Assembly: GCA_026400735.1 (NCBI GenBank)
Contig: JAPLOL010000151.1
Span: 25,799 to 89,798 of the forward strand
Length of the DNA stretch: 64,000 nucleotides
Direction of reading: 5' to 3'
DNA from: Alphaproteobacteria bacterium
Lineage (GTDB): Bacteria; Pseudomonadota; Alphaproteobacteria; Caulobacterales; Aquidulcibacteraceae
Position numbers and translations under genes: made by a program. Below, piece by piece: positions 16,063 through 23,194 of the stretch. Numbering within the stretch: position 1 is the first letter of the stretch; each line of letters starts with the position of its first letter. The notes beneath the pieces were generated by a model. It was not told the origin of the DNA. It was given only the letters and a program-made list of their open reading frames with translations, and did no database searches.

Positions 16063-16294
16063 TCCAGCCAGCCCCGATCGCCCGTCCACCGCGAACGCGG
16101 CGCGGCAACTCGTCCAGTTCATTCGCGCCTGCAAGGTGAGCGTAGAGTCGATTGCGACTGACGACCACGCAACGATGAACGAGATCGAACAGGCGCTCGC
16201 GACCGCAGAGGCCGCCGCCCAGCGCCTGTTGGCCGACATCCAGCGAACGGCTGGAGAGGCGCCTGACGGGATCGTCGATCTGGACGATTTCTGA
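16049..16294 (+). CDS. Small conserved-looking protein with TTG start, last gene of the cassette
   Basis: The ORF track shows this frame only as part of a longer ORF from 15806, which mostly shadows the hydrolase gene. A TTG at 16049 with CGGAG seven bases upstream, inside the hydrolase 3' end, gives an 81-residue acidic helical protein (QLVQFIRACKVSVESIATDD, ending GIVDLDDF). Codon third positions are GC-rich in this frame, which supports real coding. No family is recognised. Confidence 0.6.
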   Translation: MNVNNPASPDRPSTANAARQLVQFIRACKVSVESIATDDHATMNEIEQALATAEAAAQRLLADIQRTAGEAPDGIVDLDDF

Positions 16295-16424
16295 GCGCTA
16301 CGACCGCTCGGGCATTGCAGCACGGCTTATTTGCACCGCCAAACGCCCGAGAAATCGGCTAGGGTGTCTAAAGTTGCCACTGTTCCTAAATGCGGGGATA
16401 CGCATCCCGGGCCAGAAGAGCATC

Positions 16425-18320
16425 ATGCCGTTATCTCAAATCACCGTCCCCGCCCTTGCGCGCGCCATCGAAAAGCGCGGCTATGAAACGTTAACGCCGG
16501 TCCAGTCGGCTATCCTCGCAGGCGAATTGCGCGACGCGGATTTGATGGTCTCGGCGCAGACGGGCTCGGGCAAGACGGTCGCGTTCGGTCTGGCGCTGGC
16601 GCACACGCTGCTTGGCGGGCAGGACAAGTTCGACAAAGCACGCGATCCGCTGGCGCTGATTATCGCGCCGACGCGCGAACTGGCGATGCAGGTTAAGGCG
16701 GAAATTCAGTGGCTCTACGCTGAGGCTGGCGGCGTGGTCGCTTCGTGCGTTGGCGGCATGGATGCGCGCGACGAGCGGCGCGCGTTGGATCGCGGCGCGC
16801 ATATCGTTGTTGGCACACCGGGACGTTTGGTGGACCACCTGCATCGTGGCTCGCTGGTGCTGAACAGTTTGAAGGCCGTCGTGCTCGATGAAGCCGACGA
16901 GATGCTGAACCTTGGATTCCGCGAAGAGTTGGAAACCATCCTGGACACTGCACCGGCCGACCGCCGCACTCTGATGTTCTCGGCGACGATGCCGCGCTCC
17001 ATCGCGACCCTTGCGGGCAAATACCAGCGCGACGCGCAACGCGTGAACACGATCAGCAGCGCCAAGCAGCACACCGACATCGAATATCTCGCGCTCACCG
17101 CGGGCGCACACGACATCGAGAATGCGATCTTCAACGTGTTGCGCTACCATGATGCGGCCAACGCGCTGGTGTTTTGCGGCACGCGCGCGGCGGTGACACA
17201 CCTGCAGAGCCGGTTCAGCAATCGCGGCTTCTCGGTTGTCGCGTTGTCCGGCGAGCTTAGTCAAAAAGAACGCACCTACGCATTGCAGGCGCTGCGCGAT
17301 CACCGCGCCAACGTCTGCATTGCTACGGACGTTGCCGCGCGCGGCCTCGATCTGCCTGATCTCGATCTCGTCATCCACGCCGAAATTCCCAAGAACCCGG
17401 AAGCATTGCTCCATCGCAGCGGCCGCACCGGCCGCGCGGGGCGCAAAGGCACCAGCGTGCTGATCGTGCCCTACCCGGCGCGGCGCAGAACTGAGCGTTT
17501 GCTCCGCGACGCAAAAATTGAAGCACGCTGGAGTGAGCCGCCATCAGCCGATGACGTAAAACGACGCGATCAGCAACGCTTGCTCGATGACGCCGTGCTG
17601 AGCGAGCCAATTGCCGAAGACGAACGCGCTATCATCTCGGCGCTCCTTGAGCGCCACGACGTCGATCAGATCGCGGCGGCTTTTGCGCGACTCTATCGAA
17701 AGGGCCAGCCTGCCCCAGAAGATTTGATGGCACCACCGCCGAATGCGCAGAACCCCACGCGCCCCGAGCCTCGCCCGCAAGGCTTCGATCAAAGCGCGTG
17801 GATCACACTCACCATCGGCTACGCCCAGAAAGCTGAGCCGCGCTGGCTGATCCCTATGCTGTGCAAAGCCGGCGGTATCACCAAGCGTGACATCGGCACG
17901 ATCCGCATCGAGGATCGCGTTACGCACGTCGAACTCAATGCTGCAGCGGTCGAGGGCTTCTTCACACATTTGGACGCCGACGGCCGCATTGAGAAAAACG
18001 TCTATGCGATGCCGATGCGCGAGCAAGCAGCGCCGCGCGCGGACAATCGCGAACGGCCTCAAGGCGCCGAACGTCACGAACGCCCTCAGCGGCAGGAACG
18101 GCCTGAGCGCCAAGACCGCCCACAGCGCGCAGAAAGACAAGATCGCGCGCCGCGTCAGGACCGTCCCGAGCGTCAAGAACGCCAGGAGCGCCCAGCAACA
18201 GCACGGCCGGGACGCAAAGAGCGACAGGCTCAGGACACCCGCCGCGGCAAGCCGCCAGCGGGAAAACACCCCGCCGGTGGCAAGCCTCACAAAAAGAAAA
18301 AGTGGAATCCCGCGGACTAA
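16425..18320 (+). CDS. DEAD-box ATP-dependent RNA helicase (DeaD/DbpA-like)
   Basis: The 631-residue protein has all helicase motifs: Q motif (YETLTPVQSAIL), AQTGSGKT, PTRELAMQ, DEADEMLN, SAT, TDVAARGLD and HRSGRTGRAGR. A DbpA-type RNA-binding domain lies around residues 470-540 (WITLTIGYAQKAEPRWLIPM). It ends in a long Arg/Gln/Glu/Pro-rich tail of repeated RPERQ-like units and a basic HKKKKWNPAD terminus. The start at 16425 is chosen over 16374 because of AGAAG upstream and family alignment. DeaD-type helicases act in ribosome assembly and mRNA decay at low temperature. The stop overlaps the convergent thioesterase stop (CTAA). Confidence 0.93.
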   Translation: MPLSQITVPALARAIEKRGYETLTPVQSAILAGELRDADLMVSAQTGSGKTVAFGLALAHTLLGGQDKFDKARDPLALIIAPTRELAMQVKAEIQWLYAEAGGVVASCVGGMDARDERRALDRGAHIVVGTPGRLVDHLHRGSLVLNSLKAVVLDEADEMLNLGFREELETILDTAPADRRTLMFSATMPRSIATLAGKYQRDAQRVNTISSAKQHTDIEYLALTAGAHDIENAIFNVLRYHDAANALVFCGTRAAVTHLQSRFSNRGFSVVALSGELSQKERTYALQALRDHRANVCIATDVAARGLDLPDLDLVIHAEIPKNPEALLHRSGRTGRAGRKGTSVLIVPYPARRRTERLLRDAKIEARWSEPPSADDVKRRDQQRLLDDAVLSEPIAEDERAIISALLERHDVDQIAAAFARLYRKGQPAPEDLMAPPPNAQNPTRPEPRPQGFDQSAWITLTIGYAQKAEPRWLIPMLCKAGGITKRDIGTIRIEDRVTHVELNAAAVEGFFTHLDADGRIEKNVYAMPMREQAAPRADNRERPQGAERHERPQRQERPERQDRPQRAERQDRAPRQDRPERQERQERPATARPGRKERQAQDTRRGKPPAGKHPAGGKPHKKKKWNPAD

Positions 18321-18739
18321 GCCAGTGCGACGCGGAAGTTCGCGTGCGCGCGCGCAATCGTCTCGCTGTCGGCGCTGATGTTGCACTCTGCGTAGCAGAG
18401 GGTTTTGCCGACACGAGCGAATGTGGTGTCGAACGCAAGCCATTGGCCAAGTTTAGTGACGCCGAGATATTCGATCGACAGAGAGGTGGTCCAGAGATTG
18501 GTCACCTGCACGCCATCGGCATGAAGCTTCACGCCGCAGGACATACCCATAGCCTGATCCGCCAGCGCTGCGATCAGGCCACCGTGCGCGGTGGCGCGCG
18601 AATTGGTGTGCGGCTCGCGCAAGCGCACGCCAAGCACCATGCGATCAGACTGCCGCTGCACATATAGCGGCCGCCATGGATCGAGCAGCGGGCTCGGCCG
18701 GGTAAAGAGTTCGAATCCTTCTGGCGTCTCTTCGCTCAT
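18317..18739 (-). CDS. PaaI-like hotdog-fold thioesterase
   Basis: The 140-residue protein has the PaaI thioesterase signature region NSRATAHGGLIAALADQAMG, where the H-G-G motif and following acidic residue belong to the acyl-CoA-binding active site. The ATG at 18739 overlaps the stop of the upstream 56-residue membrane gene (ATGA); the ORF track start at 18799 would bury that gene. It sits in a run with two acyl-CoA dehydrogenases, so a role in acyl-CoA hydrolysis during fatty or aromatic acid metabolism is inferred. Confidence 0.85.
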   Translation of the reverse strand: MSEETPEGFELFTRPSPLLDPWRPLYVQRQSDRMVLGVRLREPHTNSRATAHGGLIAALADQAMGMSCGVKLHADGVQVTNLWTTSLSIEYLGVTKLGQWLAFDTTFARVGKTLCYAECNISADSETIARAHANFRVALA

Positions 18740-18906
18740 CGCTGCTGCCAAGCCACGTAGAGCGCGGCCGCTGTGATCACCGCGCCCCACATCCACCAAC
18801 GGCCCACGAAATCGCGCCAGCGCACATTGCGCGAGGCTTCACGAAAGCCCTGCTGCGCGCGCTTCAGACGTTCTTCGCTGCCCGGTCCTTCGAGCCGTTC
18901 GGCCAT
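18736..18906 (-). CDS. Small C-terminally anchored membrane protein
   Basis: Starting at ATG 18906, one base after the acyl-CoA dehydrogenase stop, the product is 56 residues. It has an acidic/basic N-terminal helix (EERLKRAQQGFREASRNVRW) and one C-terminal transmembrane segment (WWMWGAVITAAALYVAW). It is coupled by ATGA to the thioesterase gene. The ORF track start at 18975 would overlap the dehydrogenase. Function is unknown; the position between acyl-CoA genes suggests a membrane-associated accessory. Confidence 0.65.
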   Translation of the reverse strand: MAERLEGPGSEERLKRAQQGFREASRNVRWRDFVGRWWMWGAVITAAALYVAWQQR

Positions 18907-18907
18907 C

Positions 18908-20143
18908 TCACCGCCCCGACGGCAGATCCTTGAACGCCACACCTTTATCGACACGCACGTCTTGCGGCAGGCCAAGAACGCGCTCGGCGATGATGTTTTT
19001 CAAAATTTCATCGGTACCGCCGGCGATGCGCAGGCCCGGCGCAAACATGTAGCTTTGATGGAATGCGCCTTCGAGCGGCGCGAGTTCGGGATCGTTGATG
19101 ATGCCGTAATGATCCTGCGCTTCGATCGCAGTGTTGGCGATGTCCATCATCTGGTTGGCGTTGATGACCTTGCCGATCGAAGATTCCGGGCCAGGCGTCT
19201 GGCCTTTCGACAGCGCAGTCATCGTACGGAATTTCGCAAGCTTGTAGCCCTCGGCGCGCACGATCCAATCCGCAAGCTTTTGGCGGAAGCTCTCATCTTG
19301 AATGAGCGTGCCCTCGCCGGTTGGCGAGTTGATGCCCTTGGCATAGTCGAAAATTTCTTTGTAGTCGGGTCCGTATGAACCGCCGACTGCGAGACGCTCG
19401 TTCATCAACGTAACGAGCGCGACGTTCCAGCCCATTCCGGGGTCGCCGAGGCGCCATGAATCCGGAATGCGAACGTCGGTGAAATAGACTTCGTTGAACT
19501 CACGGCCGCCCGACGCCTGGTGGATCGGGCGCACTTCGACGCCCTTCTGCTTCATATCGACGATAAACATCGTCAGACCCTTGTGCTTCTCCACGTCCGG
19601 GTTTGTGCGCGTGAGCAGAATGCCGAAGTCGGAGAATTGCGCGCCGGTCGTCCAGACCTTCTGGCCGTTGATGATCCAATCATCGCCATCGCGCACAGCT
19701 TTGGTTTTACCTGCAGCGACGTCAGAACCGGCAGCCGGCTCCGAGAAAAGCTGACACCAAATCTCTTCGCCGCGCAGCGCCTTGGCGACGTAGCGATCCT
19801 TGGTGGCGTCGTCGGAGAATGCAATCACGGTCGGCACGCACATGCCGAGGCCAATCGAGAACGGGGCGCCGGGCGCATCGAACTTTGCTTCTTCCTGGTT
19901 GAAGATCACCGAATAGATCGGCGGCAAGCCACGTCCGCCCTGCTCTTTGGCCCAAGTGATGCCTGCGAAACCAGCCTCAGCCTTCTTGCGCTGATAGTCC
20001 TTCGCCGCCGCCAGGTATTCCTTCGGCGACAACTTGCGCTGCAACCGCTCCTGGTCATTGCTCTTGGGCTGCACGTTCGCTTCTAGGAACGCGCGCGCTT
20101 CGCTGCGGAATTTGGCTTCTTCGGGTGCGTCGTTGAAATCCAT
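18908..20143 (-). CDS. Acyl-CoA dehydrogenase (FadE-type, large-subunit-like)
   Basis: The 411-residue flavoprotein oxidises an acyl-CoA to the 2-enoyl-CoA. The FAD and substrate region reads CQLFSEPAAGSDVAAGKTKA, then WIINGQKVWTTGA, and the C-terminal signature is LRIAGGTDEILKNIIAERVLG. The position that is the catalytic Glu in MCAD-type enzymes (Y-E-G-T) is Gly here (AGGTDE), as in the group that uses a Glu from another helix or works in alpha2-beta2 complexes. A second, shorter dehydrogenase lies at 21312-22427. The substrate is unknown. Confidence 0.92.
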   Translation of the reverse strand: MDFNDAPEEAKFRSEARAFLEANVQPKSNDQERLQRKLSPKEYLAAAKDYQRKKAEAGFAGITWAKEQGGRGLPPIYSVIFNQEEAKFDAPGAPFSIGLGMCVPTVIAFSDDATKDRYVAKALRGEEIWCQLFSEPAAGSDVAAGKTKAVRDGDDWIINGQKVWTTGAQFSDFGILLTRTNPDVEKHKGLTMFIVDMKQKGVEVRPIHQASGGREFNEVYFTDVRIPDSWRLGDPGMGWNVALVTLMNERLAVGGSYGPDYKEIFDYAKGINSPTGEGTLIQDESFRQKLADWIVRAEGYKLAKFRTMTALSKGQTPGPESSIGKVINANQMMDIANTAIEAQDHYGIINDPELAPLEGAFHQSYMFAPGLRIAGGTDEILKNIIAERVLGLPQDVRVDKGVAFKDLPSGR

Positions 20144-20155
20144 GGTGCGCTCCGG

Positions 20156-20599
20156 TCAAATCTCAAGAACCATACGTCCGCGCGTAGGCAGCGCGGACCA
20201 TTCCACCGCCAAACGATCGATCTCCGACCGAATGGCGACAATTGCATCTTCCGTTAGCGTGATCGGCTCGGTGCCGCGCGCTTCGCAGGTGGTGTGAAAG
20301 AGGTCGATCACTTCGGACGCAGGCGGACGCCCGCTCCAGCTGTCGGCCTGCATTGTCTCAACCAGCCGCTCCACCGCTTCGCTCTCGGCCTCGGGTGTCA
20401 TGCGAAAACCGACGCCCTCGCCACTCGCGGCGCGATGGATGAAGCCCCGCATCTCCAGCACGCGCTCAATCGCGTAATGAAACATGTCGTGCGGGATCGG
20501 CGGCTGCTTTGGACACGCGATCTCCTCAAGCGCGCCGCCTCGTTCGACGAACATGGCGTCGTACTTGCCGTCCCGCTTTTCGAAGATAACACGCGCCAT
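20156..20599 (-). CDS. Protein of unknown function between acyl-CoA dehydrogenases
   Basis: The 147-residue protein (MARVIFEKRDGKYDAMFVER) has a short beta-rich start and a mostly helical remainder. No signal peptide, membrane segment or known motif is visible. It is 12 bases upstream of the acyl-CoA dehydrogenase on the same strand and is probably co-transcribed with it. An additional GTG sits directly before the ATG. Codon use is like its neighbours, so it is likely a real gene. Confidence 0.7.
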   Translation of the reverse strand: MARVIFEKRDGKYDAMFVERGGALEEIACPKQPPIPHDMFHYAIERVLEMRGFIHRAASGEGVGFRMTPEAESEAVERLVETMQADSWSGRPPASEVIDLFHTTCEARGTEPITLTEDAIVAIRSEIDRLAVEWSALPTRGRMVLEI

Positions 20600-20685
20600 C
20601 ACCAGACAGCCCGCATTCGCTGTGCGCCCGCCGCTTTCGAGACGCGTTGGCTACCGCTATGGTCCCGCTCAAGGGAGGCGGCCAG

Positions 20686-21297
20686 ATGAAGAGCTATGGG
20701 ATATTTGCGTGGGCATTGGCCTTCGCGCTTGCGTGGACGCCGCTCGGCGCTGGCGCGCAACCCACGCGGACCCCGGAACGCCAAGCTATGCTCGATCGGT
20801 TGAGCGTAGCGTTGCCGCCATCCGGCGCCACGATCGAAGAGACTGCGCGGATCCGGCGCGCTCGCATGCAAGACCTGGAATCCCAATTCATGGCTCACAA
20901 TGCCGGTCGCGAGACTGACGTTTCGGCGATCCTGGACGGGTACGCCTTGTGCGTCGCCACCGCCATCCACGACCAGTCGCTCAACCTCGTCCTGACGGCC
21001 GCCGACCTCAGCCTCAGCGACACTGAGCTTGAGAACATGATCGGCTTCTACTCCGGTCCGGACCACCCGCGCTTTTCGGAAATCAGCGAACGTATGCAGC
21101 GCGGCGAACCGGTCAGCGACGAGGACAGGCGGTTCGTGAATGAACAGGTCGCGGAGCCGGCCACGCAGAGGTTCGCTCGACAGCTTCAAGAAACAGCCGC
21201 CAACTTCGCGCGCAGCCCTGAAGGAACGCGTCTGCTCGACACGTGTGCGCGAGCCATGGTCGATGCGGCGGCGACCGCTGGCATCAACCCGCCGTGA
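20686..21297 (+). CDS. Secreted protein, DUF2059-like
   Basis: With the ATG at 20686 (AAGGGAGG upstream) the 203-residue product has a signal peptide, MKSYGIFAWALAFALAWTPL, probably cleaved after GAGA. The mature part is helical, and its segment LSLSDTELENMIGFYSGPDH resembles the conserved centre of DUF2059 proteins. Two cysteines (in LCVATAI and LLDTCARAM) could form a disulfide. A periplasmic location is supported; function is unknown. It stands alone on the plus strand between minus-strand acyl-CoA genes. Confidence 0.75.
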   Translation: MKSYGIFAWALAFALAWTPLGAGAQPTRTPERQAMLDRLSVALPPSGATIEETARIRRARMQDLESQFMAHNAGRETDVSAILDGYALCVATAIHDQSLNLVLTAADLSLSDTELENMIGFYSGPDHPRFSEISERMQRGEPVSDEDRRFVNEQVAEPATQRFARQLQETAANFARSPEGTRLLDTCARAMVDAAATAGINPP

Positions 21298-21311
21298 TGG
21301 CAGAGCGGCGC

Positions 21312-22427
21312 TCACGCGGCGTTGCGCTGCTCAAGACGCTTCACGAGTTTTTCCTTCCACGCAGCTGGTGATCCAGCCTGCAAGGCCAAGAGCTTGGCGC
21401 GACGGAAAAACAGGTGGCAATCGACTTCCCAGGTGAAGCCCATGCCGCCGTGAGTTTGGATGTTTTCCTTGGCGCAGAAGTAGTAGGCGTCACTTGCCGC
21501 CGCGCGTGACGCAGCCGCAGCGAACGGAAGTTCGGCCGCTTCTGTTGAGAGGGCCCAGGCGCCGTAATAGGCGTTGGACCGCGCAACTTCGATGCCGACA
21601 TACATGTCCGCGAGCTTGTGCTTGATCGCCTGAAACGAACCGATCGGCCGGGAGAACGCGTAACGCGACTTCGCGTACTCAGTCGCCATCTCCAGGCACT
21701 GCTGTGATCCGCCGATCTGTTCGAACGCAATCAACACGGCAGCGCGATCGAGCACGGCTTCGGCCGTATCCCAGCCCTGGCCAGATACGCCTAGGCGTTC
21801 AGCCTTTGCACCTTTGAACTCAAGCTTGGCGTGACCGCGCGTCGGGTCGAGCGTTTTCAATGTCGTGCGCGTCACACCGGGTTGATTGAGATCGACCAGA
21901 ACGAGCGAAACTCCGCTGCCTTCTTTGGCAACCACTACGGCGTGCGTGGCGCAATCGCCGTCCGTCACTGGAATCTTCACGCCGGTTAGCGTCGAGCCGT
22001 CGAACTTAGCGCTGATACTCGAAGCCGTCGGCGCGCCCGGACCTTCGCTCAGGGCGAAGCATCCAATCGCCTCCCCGCTCGCGACCTTCGGCAGCACCGC
22101 CGTTTTCTGCGCATCACTGCCCACGAGCATCAAAGCTTCGGCGAAGAAATACACGGTCGATGAAAACGGGATCGGCGCCACCGCGCGACCAATCTCTTCG
22201 GCGAGCACGCAGAGCTCCAGGCGTCCAAGGCCCAGGCCGCCATGTTCTTCCGGGATTGCAACACCCAGCCAGCCCATCTCGGCCACGCCGCGCCACAGCG
22301 CTTCGTCGTAGGATTTGGCGTCGTCGTTCAAAACACCGCGCACGACTTTGATGGCGGACTTGTCGGCCAGAAACTTGCGCGCCTGATCTTTCAGGCTCTT
22401 CTGGTCATCAGAAAAATCGAAATTCAC
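21312..22427 (-). CDS. Acyl-CoA dehydrogenase (small-subunit-like)
   Basis: The 371-residue protein starts with GTG preceded by GGGAGGAACGGG. It has the dehydrogenase N-terminal helices (MNFDFSDDQKSLKDQARKFL), the middle beta domain, and a C-terminal domain with QTHGGMGFTWEVDCHLFFRR, typical of the shorter subunit class in FadE pairs. The usual catalytic Glu region (Y-E-G-T-x-E-I) is absent. Together with the dehydrogenase at 18908-20143 it could form an alpha2-beta2 enzyme, although an unrelated plus-strand gene lies between them. Confidence 0.9.
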   Translation of the reverse strand: MNFDFSDDQKSLKDQARKFLADKSAIKVVRGVLNDDAKSYDEALWRGVAEMGWLGVAIPEEHGGLGLGRLELCVLAEEIGRAVAPIPFSSTVYFFAEALMLVGSDAQKTAVLPKVASGEAIGCFALSEGPGAPTASSISAKFDGSTLTGVKIPVTDGDCATHAVVVAKEGSGVSLVLVDLNQPGVTRTTLKTLDPTRGHAKLEFKGAKAERLGVSGQGWDTAEAVLDRAAVLIAFEQIGGSQQCLEMATEYAKSRYAFSRPIGSFQAIKHKLADMYVGIEVARSNAYYGAWALSTEAAELPFAAAASRAAASDAYYFCAKENIQTHGGMGFTWEVDCHLFFRRAKLLALQAGSPAAWKEKLVKRLEQRNAA

Positions 22428-22571
22428 CCCGTTCCTCCCGGGTTATGGTTGCCACCATCCTAACGCGCACGTTGGAAAGTGCGAAAGAGTGTCTTGGCGT
22501 CAACGTCTGTTCACGAAGGCTCAATTGCACTGGGGTATGCTCCGCCCTTCAAATTTGGGGTGAGTAGTCTC

Positions 22572-23138
22572 ATGGCGAAGGCGGTCTTCCATAAGGGCCA
22601 ACGCGTCTACGTGAAGCCAGTGGCGACGTGGGCGACGATCGAGAACGTCCACCCGCAATGGGTCAAGGGCGTCGAAGAACCGTTGCGCGTCACCTATGAC
22701 ACGGGCCTCGGCCGCGACTTCCAGGCGCACGAACTGGCCGCCGAAGAAAAGAACCCGCACAAGCCGGACCTGATCGAGACCGAAAACTGGCGCATCCTGC
22801 GGGCCGTCAACCGGCTCTCCCAAGATGCGCGCGATCCGCGCCATCCTTATCCGGGCACCTACCCCGTCGTCGTTACCGACGAAAAGGATTGGGGCGGCTG
22901 GCGCGTGCCGATGGCGGAATACGACCGCGATCCGCAGCGCGTCGAACATCAGTCGCGCATTTTCGCCAACGCGCTGCGCCTCATGCGCGTTGCGCGCGAA
23001 CTGATCGAGTTCGCACAAGATTACCCGCAGGAAACGCCGCGCCAAATGCAAGAGCTGGCGCAGCAAGCAGAAATGGTTCTGGCGGCCGTCTATCACGAGA
23101 CAAAGCCACGCACGGAAGCCTCCGTCGCGGCTGAATAA
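22572..23138 (+). CDS. Conserved alphaproteobacterial protein of unknown function
   Basis: Starting at ATG 22572 the protein has 188 residues. The N-terminus (MAKAVFHKGQRVYVKPVATW) looks like an SH3-like small beta barrel that senses or binds through an aromatic pocket. The middle contains GTYPVVVTDEKDWGGWRVPM, and the C-terminal third is helical with NALRLMRVARELIEFAQDYP. No signal peptide is present. I recognise no family name. It precedes pepN in the same direction with a 56-base gap. Confidence 0.75.
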   Translation: MAKAVFHKGQRVYVKPVATWATIENVHPQWVKGVEEPLRVTYDTGLGRDFQAHELAAEEKNPHKPDLIETENWRILRAVNRLSQDARDPRHPYPGTYPVVVTDEKDWGGWRVPMAEYDRDPQRVEHQSRIFANALRLMRVARELIEFAQDYPQETPRQMQELAQQAEMVLAAVYHETKPRTEASVAAE

Positions 23139-23194
23139 CCCGCATTGATTTTCGGGTCCGCGCGGCTCATGTCAGGTCTTCCCTGGAGGCCTGA

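Noticed and set aside
16491-17414. Minus-strand ORF of 307 residues opposite the DEAD-box helicase
   Set aside because: Antisense to the helicase motifs; no domain and unusual composition.
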